A stretch of 50,838 bases of DNA from Deltaproteobacteria bacterium. GTDB taxonomy: Bacteria; Myxococcota; Myxococcia; Myxococcales; JAHFDP01. Below, piece after piece: positions 24,864 to 33,191 of this stretch (position 1 is its first letter; each line of letters opens with the position of its first letter). The translations under genes were made by a program, and so were the position numbers. The notes beneath the pieces were generated by a model, which worked only from the letters and a program-made list of their open reading frames with translations, made no database searches and was not told where the DNA came from. The DNA is taken from the NCBI GenBank assembly GCA_023248955.1, contig JAHFDP010000023.1, positions 1-50,838 on the forward strand, in the 5' to 3' direction.

Positions 24864-25558
24864 TTGGGCGCCACCCAAAGCTGCTCGACTTGCTGGAGCA
24901 AGGCAGGGGTGTCGAAGGGTTTGCGGAAGAGGTGCGCGCAGGCGAGCGGAGCATCGATGTCGTGCGCGGTGGTGACGATCATCGAGAGCGCTGGAAACCG
25001 CGCCGCCAAGCGCCGCATCGCTTCTCCGTCGGGCCCGCCGGGGACGCGCAGATCGACTATCGCCGCGAAGGGTCGCACGCCGCCGAGTCGATCGGTTTCG
25101 CTCACCGAATCGGCGGTGACCGCGGTGAATCCTCGTTCAGACAGCGCTTCGGTCAGGTTGTCGGCCAGCGCTTCGTCGTCTTCGATCAGCACGACCAGCG
25201 CATTGCGGCGCGCTTGCTTGAGCAGGCGCAAGAGCCGTTCTACCGGCACCGGCTTCTGCAAGATCGCGAGGAGGCCCTCCCGGCGCGCATCTTCCAGATC
25301 CGCGTCGCCGGTGTAGGCCGTGATGACGACGGCAGGTAGGCCGGGATCGATGCGGCGGATTTCGTGTACCAGCTTGGCGCCGTTCATCACCGGCATGCGC
25401 ATGTCGGTGACCAGCGCGTCAAACTGGCTCGCGCGGGCCAAGTCCAACGCTTCGGCGCCGCTCGCAGCCACCGTGGCCGTGTCTCCTTGGTCGGAGACGA
25501 TCTCGGCTAGGTTTTCACCGAGCGCGCGGTTGTCGTCGACGAAGAGAAATTTTCGCAT
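24860..25558 (-). CDS. Tandem-receiver protein (REC-REC, no output domain)
   Basis: A 232-residue protein of two receiver domains. The first spans residues 1-118 (acidic pair at 8-9, Asp52 in TDMRMPVMNG, Lys102). The second spans about 120-230 (EDDE at 126-129, Asp169 in IVDLRVPGGPDG, Lys213). Both keep the acidic pocket, the acceptor Asp and the Lys, so both should be phosphorylated. There is no DNA-binding or enzyme domain. It lies between two kinase genes, the globin-sensor kinase upstream (adjacent) and the receiver-kinase hybrid downstream (overlap), and probably passes phosphate between them or acts as a sink. Confidence 0.9.
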   Translation of the reverse strand: MRKFLFVDDNRALGENLAEIVSDQGDTATVAASGAEALDLARASQFDALVTDMRMPVMNGAKLVHEIRRIDPGLPAVVITAYTGDADLEDARREGLLAILQKPVPVERLLRLLKQARRNALVVLIEDDEALADNLTEALSERGFTAVTADSVSETDRLGGVRPFAAIVDLRVPGGPDGEAMRRLAARFPALSMIVTTAHDIDAPLACAHLFRKPFDTPALLQQVEQLWVAPK

Positions 25559-26692
25559 TTACAGCGCCGCCGGAAGTCGGACCACAAAGCGCGCGCCCGA
25601 CCCTTGAGGCTCGTAAACGATCGTTCCGCCGTGCCGCTCGACGAAACGTTTGACCAGCGCGAGTCCCAAGCCAACGCCTTTTTGTTTGGTGGTGATGAGC
25701 GGTTCGAAGAGGCGGCGCTTGGTGACTTCATCGACGCCGGGACCGGAGTCTTCGATGGCAATTTCGAGGGCCTCGTCCAAGCGTCGCCCGCGGATTGTGA
25801 CCTCGCCCGATTCGCCGACCGCGTGAATGGCGTTCTCCATCAGGTTGGTGAACACCTGCCGAAGTTGGGACGCGTCGCCGTCGACGAAGAGATCGTCGAG
25901 TCCGCTCGTGGTGAGCCGCACGCCGGGCGGCTGTGGCAGGGCGAGGGCGGAAATCACCTGGGCAAGAGGGACGCGCTCGCGCACCAGCGGATTGTCGCGA
26001 ATCAGATCGAGCAGGTTCGAGATGATGACGCTGGCGATGCCGAGCTGCTCCCCGATGCGGGCCACGTGTTTCTTGGCGCGCTCGTCCTCGCCGATGCGCG
26101 AGCTGAGCAAATAGAGCGAGGACTCCATCACGCCGAGCGGATTGCGCAGCTCATGGCTGATCGATCCCACCAGCTGCCCGAAGGTCGCCAACCGCTCGGT
26201 GCGCGCTTGCTGCGCCACCAGGTCTTCGCGGTAGGTGTGCAGCATGATGGCCAGCTCCAAATCGAGAATGCGCTCGAGCGCGCGGCGGGCGGCATGTTTT
26301 TGCGGGAGCTGTTTTGGGTAGACGTCGTCGACGATGTTGTTGAACTCGTTTCGCACGACGTTCATGGCGGCGAACATGTAATGCTGCGGCAGCGCAATGC
26401 GCACGTGAAGGCGGCCGATGCGGCAGCGCAGATCGAAGTAGGATTCGTCCCACGGGCCGGTCAAAAGCTTATCCATCCAAGCGACCAGGGTCACCTTGAG
26501 GTGGCCGACCTGACGCTCCCCTCCGCGCAGCGCGTTGCGCGCGCCTTCATGCTCGAGGATACGCGCGTAGAAAACTTCGGCGACGGAGGCAAAACGGGGT
26601 GCCGCGGCAGGGTAGAGCTCGCGCAGGGCTGTCTTATCCGCCGCGCAAAATCCCACATACCGTTTGAGCTCCTCGAACAATGATTCGGCCAT
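25559..26692 (-). CDS. Globin-coupled sensor histidine kinase
   Basis: A 377-residue cytoplasmic kinase. Residues 1-150 fit a protoglobin/globin-coupled sensor, with a [21 protein letters not shown] segment whose His96 sits where the proximal heme ligand is found in HemAT- and DosC-type sensors. The kinase core has [17 protein letters not shown] (His180), the N-box [14 protein letters not shown]1 EDSGPGVD and G2 GVGLGLALV. It should bind heme and respond to O2, NO or CO. It is preceded 9 bp upstream by a 27-codon membrane-peptide gene and followed directly by the tandem receiver. Heme binding is inferred from motif only. Confidence 0.88.
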   Translation of the reverse strand: MAESLFEELKRYVGFCAADKTALRELYPAAAPRFASVAEVFYARILEHEGARNALRGGERQVGHLKVTLVAWMDKLLTGPWDESYFDLRCRIGRLHVRIALPQHYMFAAMNVVRNEFNNIVDDVYPKQLPQKHAARRALERILDLELAIMLHTYREDLVAQQARTERLATFGQLVGSISHELRNPLGVMESSLYLLSSRIGEDERAKKHVARIGEQLGIASVIISNLLDLIRDNPLVRERVPLAQVISALALPQPPGVRLTTSGLDDLFVDGDASQLRQVFTNLMENAIHAVGESGEVTIRGRRLDEALEIAIEDSGPGVDEVTKRRLFEPLITTKQKGVGLGLALVKRFVERHGGTIVYEPQGSGARFVVRLPAAL

Positions 26693-26701
26693 TCCGCTTA
26701 G

Positions 26702-26785
26702 TTAGCGTGAACCCGCCCATCCGATAAAGCCCAAAACCAGGGCGGCCGTGGCGACGAAGGCCACCATCATGACTGGAAATTCCAT
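26702..26785 (-). CDS. 27-residue single-span membrane peptide
   Basis: A small open frame MEFPVMMVAFVATAALVLGF followed by IGWAGSR. It is one hydrophobic helix with a short acidic start and a positively charged end, so the C-terminus probably faces the cytoplasm. The ribosome binding site AAGGAG lies 6 nt before the ATG and is among the best in the window. The stop is 9 bp before the globin kinase start. The codons use G/C at third positions as expected for a real gene. Similar tiny proteins attach to larger membrane complexes; a partner here is unknown. It is too short for routine gene callers. Confidence 0.65.
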   Translation of the reverse strand: MEFPVMMVAFVATAALVLGFIGWAGSR

Positions 26786-26839
26786 TTATTCTCCTTGCGC
26801 AGCCTTTGCGCGGTGTTTTGGCGGATCGCAGGATTTGCG

Positions 26840-27274
26840 TCAGCGAACGATGAGCAGCGGCTTGATGCAGATGTGCGCCAGCCGCGACGAGACGCTGCCG
26901 AGAAGCGCGCGCTTCAACGCACCCTGGCCGCGTGAACCAATCACCGCCATTTTGACGCTCGGGTCCTCCGCCTCGCCAGCGAGCGTGTCGGCGGCTTCCC
27001 CATAGACGACAGCGGCGACCGCCGGTACGCCCGCAGCCCGCGCTTTGGCCACGGCATTTTCAGTGAGGTGCATCCCGAAGGCGCGGTGTTGTTGTTCGGC
27101 CTCGCCCACCCAGGAGCCTTCCACCTCGGGCGGAAGGTGCAAAGGTGGAATGACGTAGGCGACGAGCAGTTCGTGCCCGCCTTGCCGGGCGAGCTCGATG
27201 GCTTCCTGCAGCGCGTGCTCGGATGGCGGGGAACCGTCAAAGGCGATCAAGATTTTTTGTCGCGGTGTGTCCAT
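26840..27274 (-). CDS. Universal stress protein (UspA family)
   Basis: A 144-residue single Usp domain from the ATG at 27272-27274 (the frame extends further upstream without support). It opens KILIAFDGSPPSEHALQEAI, and the C-terminal MAVIGSRGQGALKRALLGSVSSRL fits the ATP-binding G2xG9G(S/T) loop of ATP-binding UspA proteins. Such proteins bind ATP and are induced under stress and hypoxia in many bacteria. It starts 68 bp from the divergent PLD-GGDEF gene, and its stop lies 55 bp from the start of the small membrane peptide gene. It therefore probably heads the relay operon. Confidence 0.92.
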   Translation of the reverse strand: MDTPRQKILIAFDGSPPSEHALQEAIELARQGGHELLVAYVIPPLHLPPEVEGSWVGEAEQQHRAFGMHLTENAVAKARAAGVPAVAAVVYGEAADTLAGEAEDPSVKMAVIGSRGQGALKRALLGSVSSRLAHICIKPLLIVR

Positions 27275-27342
27275 GTCGCGATGAAATGCAACTGCGATGC
27301 CGCGGCTTGGCCGCGCTCCTGCATGCTGATCAGGAAGGGACC

Positions 27343-29232
27343 ATGGCCGCTGCAAATCTTGCGAAGTCTTGCGATGGCGCGGCAGACGGCGCGGGTGGTG
27401 GCCCTATGGATGGGGTGAAGCTGCTTGCCGGTGGAGCGCAGGCCTTTGCGCGCATGCTCGCCGCCATCGCCGCGGCACGCGAGAGCGTCTACCTCGAGGT
27501 CTATCTTTTTCGGACCGACGCCACCGGTCGCCATTTCCTCGATGCGCTCGTTGCAGCACGGCGGCGCGGCGTGCGGGTGGAGGTCATTCTCGACGGTTGG
27601 GGCTCCGCGGCAGATGGTCGGACGATCTTCGCGGAGCTGGCGGCGGCAGGGTGTGTAGTGTGTATACACAACAGGCTGCGCGCCTTTCTGGTCGGCCGTT
27701 TCAACCGCGACCACCGCAAAATTCTGCTGGTTGATCGCCGCGTGGCTTTCATCGGTGGCATCAACATCGGAAACGAATACGCCTGGTCGGAAGAGGAGGG
27801 TGGCTGGGCCGATCTTGCTGTCGAGCTCGAAGGTCCGGTGTGCGAGCGCCTCGCCTGCGAGATTGCCGGCGCGCCATTGCCAGTGAGCGACGGACCGGTG
27901 CGCGTGCTGCTTTCACGTCCGTGGGGTGGGCGGCGTTTGCGGCGCCGTTATTTGCGCGCCATCCGCAACGCCCGCCAGCGCATCGCCCTGGCGCAGGGCT
28001 ATTTCTTGCCGGACCGCCAACTCTTGCGCGCCATCTGCGCCGCGGCTGAGCGGGGGGTGGAGGTGACGCTGCTTCTGGCGGGTCGCACCGACGTCGCCTT
28101 CACCCATTTGGCCACGCGCCGCCTCTACCGTCGCCTGCTGACCTCGGGTGTGCGTCTGTTCGAATGGCACCGATCGGTGCTGCATGCGAAGGCGGCCGCC
28201 ATCGATGGAACGAAGCTCCTCGTCGGGAGCTTCAACGTGGATCCGGCGTCGCTGGTGATGATGGAAGCGCTGGTGGAAGCCGACGGCGCAGAGGCCGCGC
28301 AGCAGGTCGAGGCCTGGATTGCGGGGCACGTTGCGTCTGCACGGCCGCTCGCCACAACGGATCTTCGCCGTGGCGGTCCGCTCTCGTGGGCCAGCGAAAG
28401 TGCGGGGCTCCTTTTCGAGCGCGCCGGTGGTTTTCTCAACCAGCGCAGCCGGTTGATGGAAGCGGGCGCGACGAGGGAAGACCATCGAGTGGATCGCAGA
28501 CACGCTGAGCTTTTGAAGGATGGTGTCGCGTCACCCCGCTGGCACCACTTCGCGCTGACGGGTGCGGTGCTGGCCACTGGAGCGCCCGCGGGTTGGCTCT
28601 TCTTGCGCATGCTTTCGGGCGCCGCCGCGCAGGATGGTGCGCGCGCGGAAATCGTCGCGCACGCGGAGCTGTACAGCTATCTGCTGGTGTCGACGCTGGC
28701 GGTTTTCACGGTTTTCGGCGCGCTGGTTGGGCTGTTGCTGGACGAGCTTTCGAATTCCAACACCGAGCTGCGCGCGCTGGCGGTCACCGACGCGCTGACG
28801 GGATTGGGAAATGCACGTTCGTTTCACGCGCGGTTGACCGAAGAGAGTGCGCGCGCGCATCGCGACACCAGGCCGCTGGTGCTGGTGGTGGCCGACCTGG
28901 ATCATTTCAAGGCCATCAACGATCGTCTCGGTCACCAAGCTGGAGACGGATTGCTGGCGCGCGTGGCGGATGCGCTTCGCCAGCACATGCGGCTGGTCGA
29001 CTTGCCTTTCCGCATCGGCGGCGACGAGTTGGCGCTTTTGTGTCCAGGCACCGATGCGGCGGAAGCCCAGACGCTGGTCGATCGGATTCGCCTGGCGTTC
29101 GCCTCGCTCGGCGCGACAGGTTCGTTCGGTATCGCCGCGCTCGAGACGACACCGCGCGATCTGTTTCGGCGCGCGGATGCGGCGCTCTATGCGGCCAAAC
29201 GCGCGGGCGGCGATCGGATCGTTGCGGGGTAG
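27343..29232 (+). CDS. Phospholipase-D-type enzyme fused to membrane-anchored diguanylate cyclase
   Basis: A 629-residue protein from the ATG preceded by AGGAAGGGA. Residues 25-335 form a two-motif PLD domain of the cardiolipin synthase kind. HKD motif 1 has His124, Lys126 and Asp131 with GGIN at 138-141. Motif 2 has His281, Lys283 and Asp288 with GSFN at 295-298. After a linker come two hydrophobic helices (about 403-424 and 445-467), then a GGDEF domain (478-629). That domain has VTDALTGLGN, active site GGDEL at 559-563, and an intact inhibitory site RLVD at 550-553. It should thus synthesise c-di-GMP with product feedback. The reading frame is continuous and both active sites look complete. 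It is divergent from the uspA-kinase operon. Confidence 0.88.
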   Translation: MAAANLAKSCDGAADGAGGGPMDGVKLLAGGAQAFARMLAAIAAARESVYLEVYLFRTDATGRHFLDALVAARRRGVRVEVILDGWGSAADGRTIFAELAAAGCVVCIHNRLRAFLVGRFNRDHRKILLVDRRVAFIGGINIGNEYAWSEEEGGWADLAVELEGPVCERLACEIAGAPLPVSDGPVRVLLSRPWGGRRLRRRYLRAIRNARQRIALAQGYFLPDRQLLRAICAAAERGVEVTLLLAGRTDVAFTHLATRRLYRRLLTSGVRLFEWHRSVLHAKAAAIDGTKLLVGSFNVDPASLVMMEALVEADGAEAAQQVEAWIAGHVASARPLATTDLRRGGPLSWASESAGLLFERAGGFLNQRSRLMEAGATREDHRVDRRHAELLKDGVASPRWHHFALTGAVLATGAPAGWLFLRMLSGAAAQDGARAEIVAHAELYSYLLVSTLAVFTVFGALVGLLLDELSNSNTELRALAVTDALTGLGNARSFHARLTEESARAHRDTRPLVLVVADLDHFKAINDRLGHQAGDGLLARVADALRQHMRLVDLPFRIGGDELALLCPGTDAAEAQTLVDRIRLAFASLGATGSFGIAALETTPRDLFRRADAALYAAKRAGGDRIVAG

Positions 29233-29286
29233 CACGGACGTCGCAGATTCCCGTTTCGCGCAAACGTTGCGTGCGCCATCAGTCAT

Positions 29287-29301
29287 GCGCAGTTTCTGCG
29301 C
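29287..29301. other. Short perfect hairpin after the PLD-GGDEF gene
   Basis: GCGCAG and CTGCGC pair around TTT, 54 bp after the stop. The following sequence has no U-run, so it is at most a weak terminator. The remaining space up to 29409 shows no gene. Confidence 0.3.
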
Positions 29302-29409
29302 TTCTGGAGTCGTTCGCGCGCGATCGCTGCGCCTCCACGAAGCTCGCTACTTCTCGGAAAGGCTTCTGCGGCCCCGGTGTTGCAGTGGTTACGCTCAGGA
29401 GGACCAACC

Positions 29410-30729
29410 ATGTTTCTTGCGGCTCCGTTTCGTGGCGTCATTTCAGCCGTAGCCCTTGTCCTCGCTCCAGCGCTTGCCCACGCGCTGCCGGCGTTCGCGC
29501 GCAAGACGGGATTGGCCTGCTCCTCCTGCCACGAGGTGTGGCCGCGCCTCAACGATTTCGGGCAATCGTTTCGCGACCGCGGCTTTCGTCTTGAGGGCGG
29601 ACGCGATGCGCCCATCGAGCAGCCGGGCTCGTATTGGCCGCTCGCCATGCGCACCACCGTGGGCTACCAGTGGTTGCGCCAAGCGCTGGTCGCAACCGAC
29701 GGCGGCACCACCACCACGCAGACCGGTGCCTTCGGTTTCACGGGGCTGGACGTGCTCTCGGGAGGGACCCTCGCGAACAAGGTCAGTTACCTCGTCACCT
29801 ACACGCCGGGCCTGACCGGTGCAGGATTCAGCCAAGGTCCGCAAGACGGAGATCTCGAATCGGCTTTTGTTGGCATTCACGACATCGGGGGATCTTCGTG
29901 GGCGAACTTGCGCGTCGGCAAACACGCGATCGACCTGCCCATCGACGAGCACCGCTCGCTCACGCTAACGCAGGGCTACAACGTTTACCATTTCCATCCG
30001 CAAGGCTCGGCGGTCACCTACGAACCGGGCGAAAATCAAACGGGCGTCGAGTGGTATGGACATTCCGACTACAGCCGCTTGCGCTATTCAATCTCGGTCT
30101 CCAACGAAAACGGTGCGCCGCTCTCGGGGCATTGGGTAAGCACGCCAGCGGTGTGGGCGCATCTTCAGGGTACGCAGTACGTCGACAATGATTTGCTGGC
30201 GGCCGTTACGGCCGGCGTTTTCGGAATGAGCGGTTGGCATCCGACCGCTTTCCAGGTGCTGACCCCGACTGAGGGAACGGCGGCCCCGGTTCTGGGAACG
30301 GGATCGAGCTTCAAGGCTTACCGCCGAATGGGCGCTGAGCTGCACCTCACGTTCTTGAGCATCGTGTTCCCGTTAACCGCCTCGGCGGTTGCCTTCACGG
30401 GAAGCGACGACGCCGGCCTCATTCAAAGCGGCGTGCGCGACGGGCAGTTCGTCGGCGGCTTTGGCGAGCTGACTTACACCCCGAGTCTGCGCTGGACGGG
30501 CATCGTGCGCTACGAGCAAATCCGAAACACGCAGGCCGGTAGCGATGCCGCGCCTCTCGCAACTGGCAACCTCAACGCGCTGACCGCAGCCATTCGCCAC
30601 ACCGTGGAGATGACCAGCCGCACGGAGCTCGCGGTTCATCTCGAGGTGAGCCGCAGTGCCGCGCTTGCCGCCGATGGTACGGCGCCGTCAACGGTGACCG
30701 GGCTGGCCGGTTTCGATTTCGCGTTTTAG
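29410..30729 (+). CDS. Heme-c / outer-membrane beta-barrel fusion protein
   Basis: A 439-residue exported protein starting at the ATG after CAGGAGG (signal peptide ending AHA). The mature N-terminus carries one heme-c site, ACSSCHEVWPRLNDFG. The rest looks like a beta barrel: alternating aromatic strands, an RVGKHAIDLPIDEHRS segment, and a C-terminal FDFAF ending in Phe. A single heme placed at the mouth or plug of a barrel could pass electrons across the outer membrane. The next gene encodes a diheme cytochrome 12 bp downstream. Similar one-heme barrel proteins are known in deltaproteobacteria and related lineages; their roles are little studied. Confidence 0.75.
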   Translation: MFLAAPFRGVISAVALVLAPALAHALPAFARKTGLACSSCHEVWPRLNDFGQSFRDRGFRLEGGRDAPIEQPGSYWPLAMRTTVGYQWLRQALVATDGGTTTTQTGAFGFTGLDVLSGGTLANKVSYLVTYTPGLTGAGFSQGPQDGDLESAFVGIHDIGGSSWANLRVGKHAIDLPIDEHRSLTLTQGYNVYHFHPQGSAVTYEPGENQTGVEWYGHSDYSRLRYSISVSNENGAPLSGHWVSTPAVWAHLQGTQYVDNDLLAAVTAGVFGMSGWHPTAFQVLTPTEGTAAPVLGTGSSFKAYRRMGAELHLTFLSIVFPLTASAVAFTGSDDAGLIQSGVRDGQFVGGFGELTYTPSLRWTGIVRYEQIRNTQAGSDAAPLATGNLNALTAAIRHTVEMTSRTELAVHLEVSRSAALAADGTAPSTVTGLAGFDFAF

Positions 30730-30741
30730 AGGAGATTCCAC

Positions 30742-31530
30742 ATGCGACGTTCTCTCTTGTTTGTTCTCCTGGCCTTGCTCCCGCTCGGCCTGATCGCCGC
30801 CGCCGAGGTGCCGCCCGCGCTCGACATCCCGACCACCGAGGCTCCCACGGCGGCGCCGCAATCCCTCGACGCGGAGCGGGTGAAGCGCGGCAACGCGGTC
30901 TACGATCGCTACTGCATCTCCTGTCACGGTGTCGAAGGGGACGGGCGTGGCTACTCGGCGCCGTGGCTGGATCCCGCGCCGCGCGATTTTACCCGCGGCG
31001 TTTTCAAGTGGCGCTCCACGCCGTCGGGCAGCCTGCCTACCAACGAGGATTTGATGCGCACGTTGACCGTGGGGCTGTTCCACACCAACATGCCGTCTTG
31101 GGGTGTGCTGGGAGAACGCAACCTTCGTGACGTGGTCGAATACCTGAAAACTTTTTCGCCCGCCTGGAAGGAACAGGCCCCGGCCGCGCCGATTCAAATC
31201 CCGGCCGAGCCCACGAACGACGCGGTCTCGCGCGAAAAGGGCGGCGAGGTTTGGACCCGTCTCGCTTGCGCGTCCTGCCATGGCGCCACAGGAAAAGGGG
31301 ACGGACCTTCGGGCTCCACGCTGGTCGACGACTGGGGCCACAAAATTTTGCCCCACGACTTCACGCGCGGGCACTACTTAAAATGCGGCGACCGCTCCGA
31401 GGATCTCTACCGCGTCTTCATGACGGGCATGAGCGGCACACCGATGCCATCCTACGCCGAATCGCTCAGTCCCGCGGAGGCCTGGAGTCTCGTTCACTAC
31501 GTGCAGTCGCTGGTCCACGAGGAGCCGTAA
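30742..31530 (+). CDS. Periplasmic diheme cytochrome c
   Basis: A 262-residue exported protein with two cytochrome-c domains. CISCH near residue 58 and CASCH near residue 177 are the heme sites. Candidate distal methionines follow in NMPSW and TPMPSY. The N-terminal signal is strongly hydrophobic; cleavage after AAA is likely. A proline-rich linker (AAPIQIPAEP) joins the domains. It sits 12 bp after the heme/barrel gene with a good ribosome binding site (GAGGAG), so both are probably made together as a short electron path between periplasm and outer membrane. No terminal oxidase or reductase lies in the window. Confidence 0.9.
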   Translation: MRRSLLFVLLALLPLGLIAAAEVPPALDIPTTEAPTAAPQSLDAERVKRGNAVYDRYCISCHGVEGDGRGYSAPWLDPAPRDFTRGVFKWRSTPSGSLPTNEDLMRTLTVGLFHTNMPSWGVLGERNLRDVVEYLKTFSPAWKEQAPAAPIQIPAEPTNDAVSREKGGEVWTRLACASCHGATGKGDGPSGSTLVDDWGHKILPHDFTRGHYLKCGDRSEDLYRVFMTGMSGTPMPSYAESLSPAEAWSLVHYVQSLVHEEP

Positions 31531-31586
31531 CGCTGGATCGTTTGGCGCGGCGGCGATGAACAAAATGACAATGGCCCCCGCGGGTT

Positions 31587-33104
31587 TCAAAACTGTACTT
31601 CCACAGGGGTCATCCGCGTTTGCTGTGTGCCATCGCCGAGCTCGCCGAAGCCGTTCGCGCCCCAGCAGTGAACCACACCAGCTCCAACAATGGCACAGGC
31701 GTGCGGACCGCCGGTGACCACGGCCGTTGCTCCGGAAAGGGCGCTGACGGAGGTCGGCACGTGGCGGTCGTTTTTGGTCCCATCTCCGAGTTGGCCGGTG
31801 CTGTTGCTGCCCCAGCAAAAGACGTTGCCGGAAGCGACGGCGCATTTGTCGTCAACGCTTCCCGAAAACGAGGTTACTCCAGCAAGGCCGGCGACGGTGA
31901 TTGGCGTGAGGCTAGCATCCGTATTGTTGTTTCCGAGTTCGCCGAGACTGTTTGAGCCCCAGCACTGGACCGTGCCATCTTGCAGGAGCGCGCAGGTGCT
32001 CTCTTCGTTTCCGGTCAGGAAAAAGGCTCCGGCGGAGACCGCGCGTGCGGGGCCGGCCAGGCCCGCGACGTTAACCGGCACGGCGCTGTCGTTGTTGCCG
32101 CCGTTGCCGAGTTGGCCATTGCTGCCCGCTCCCCAACACTTGACGGCGCCGGAATGGGTCACCGCGCAAGTGTAGTAGATGCCCGCTGAGATCTGCGCCA
32201 CGTTGGAAAGGCCGACGACGTCGACGGGCGTTGGGCGGTTCGATTGCGAGTTGTCGCCCAATCCGCCGGCCGCATTGAGCCCCCAGCACTGGGCGCTACC
32301 TGTCGCGGTAATGGCGCAGCTGTGCCCCAACCCCGCACTGACGGATTGCGCGCCCGCCGAGAGCCCCGCCACGGCGACCGGTGCGTCGCTCTCGGCCCAG
32401 CTGTTGTTGCCGAGTTGCCCGTTGTCGCCGGGGCCCCAGCAGTAAACGGCACCAGCCGTGGTGATCGCGCAGCCGTGATCGCCCGCCGAGACGTTCGCTA
32501 CGTCGGCGGTGAGGCCGGAGACGTTTTGTGGAATGCCGCGGCTCTTTTTCGTCCCGTCGCCGAGTTGACCCTCGCCGTTGTACCCCCAGCATTTGAGCCC
32601 GCCCGCCTTGGTGACGGCGCAGCTGTAGTTGAGGCCCGCAGCAACTGCGGTGGCCAGCGTTCCGGGGGCGCGCTGTAATGCCGCTTTGCCCGTGAGCGAA
32701 ACGGCGAGGGACGAATCGTTATCGGCGTCGGAGAGAACCAGGAGGCGCACGCTGTCGGATCCCTCGGATGTTGGCGCATAGGTGATCGTGACGGTGAGTG
32801 AAGCGCCGCGGCCCAAGGAGAGATTGCCGGGTTTTGCGATCTGGAAGGCCGCGGTCGATTGGGTTGATGGAACGCCGAAAGATGAAATTGCCGTCGTCCC
32901 ATCGAGGACGAAATCGTGAAGGGTGATCGTGTCCGCGCCTTTGTTGGACAGGACCAGGGTGCGCGCTGCGGAGGCGCCCGGCGCGACGGTTCCAAAGTCG
33001 AGCGCCGTCGGCACGGCGGCAAGGATGGCGCTGTGATCATGTTTGTCGGGTGTTCGGCACCCCGAGCTTAGAACGCCGACGAGTGCCCACCAGGTGATTC
33101 GCAT
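31587..33104 (-). CDS. RCC1-propeller lipoprotein with Hydin-like N-domain
   Basis: A 505-residue predicted lipoprotein starting at the ATG at 33102-33104 (ribosome binding site GGAGG). The signal ends in LSSGC, an acceptable lipobox. Residues about 30-150 form an Ig-like ASPM/Hydin-type domain (LDFGTVAPGASAARTLVLSN). The rest is seven RCC1 blades, each with a cysteine pair CA(V/I)...CWG and G(Q/E)LG(D/N). Seven blades imply a complete propeller. It is a smaller relative of the giant lipoprotein at 10879, with a different stalk. The frame is open for 180 more codons upstream, but these lack a signal peptide. Convergent with the cytochrome gene. Confidence 0.8.
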   Translation of the reverse strand: MRITWWALVGVLSSGCRTPDKHDHSAILAAVPTALDFGTVAPGASAARTLVLSNKGADTITLHDFVLDGTTAISSFGVPSTQSTAAFQIAKPGNLSLGRGASLTVTITYAPTSEGSDSVRLLVLSDADNDSSLAVSLTGKAALQRAPGTLATAVAAGLNYSCAVTKAGGLKCWGYNGEGQLGDGTKKSRGIPQNVSGLTADVANVSAGDHGCAITTAGAVYCWGPGDNGQLGNNSWAESDAPVAVAGLSAGAQSVSAGLGHSCAITATGSAQCWGLNAAGGLGDNSQSNRPTPVDVVGLSNVAQISAGIYYTCAVTHSGAVKCWGAGSNGQLGNGGNNDSAVPVNVAGLAGPARAVSAGAFFLTGNEESTCALLQDGTVQCWGSNSLGELGNNNTDASLTPITVAGLAGVTSFSGSVDDKCAVASGNVFCWGSNSTGQLGDGTKNDRHVPTSVSALSGATAVVTGGPHACAIVGAGVVHCWGANGFGELGDGTQQTRMTPVEVQF

Positions 33105-33191
33105 GGAACCTCCGCGATTCAATTGGAATCGGCCGATTGTAACATCGGTGCCGCAATTGCCGCCCGCGCCGGGAGGCCGTAAAGTGCCGTC

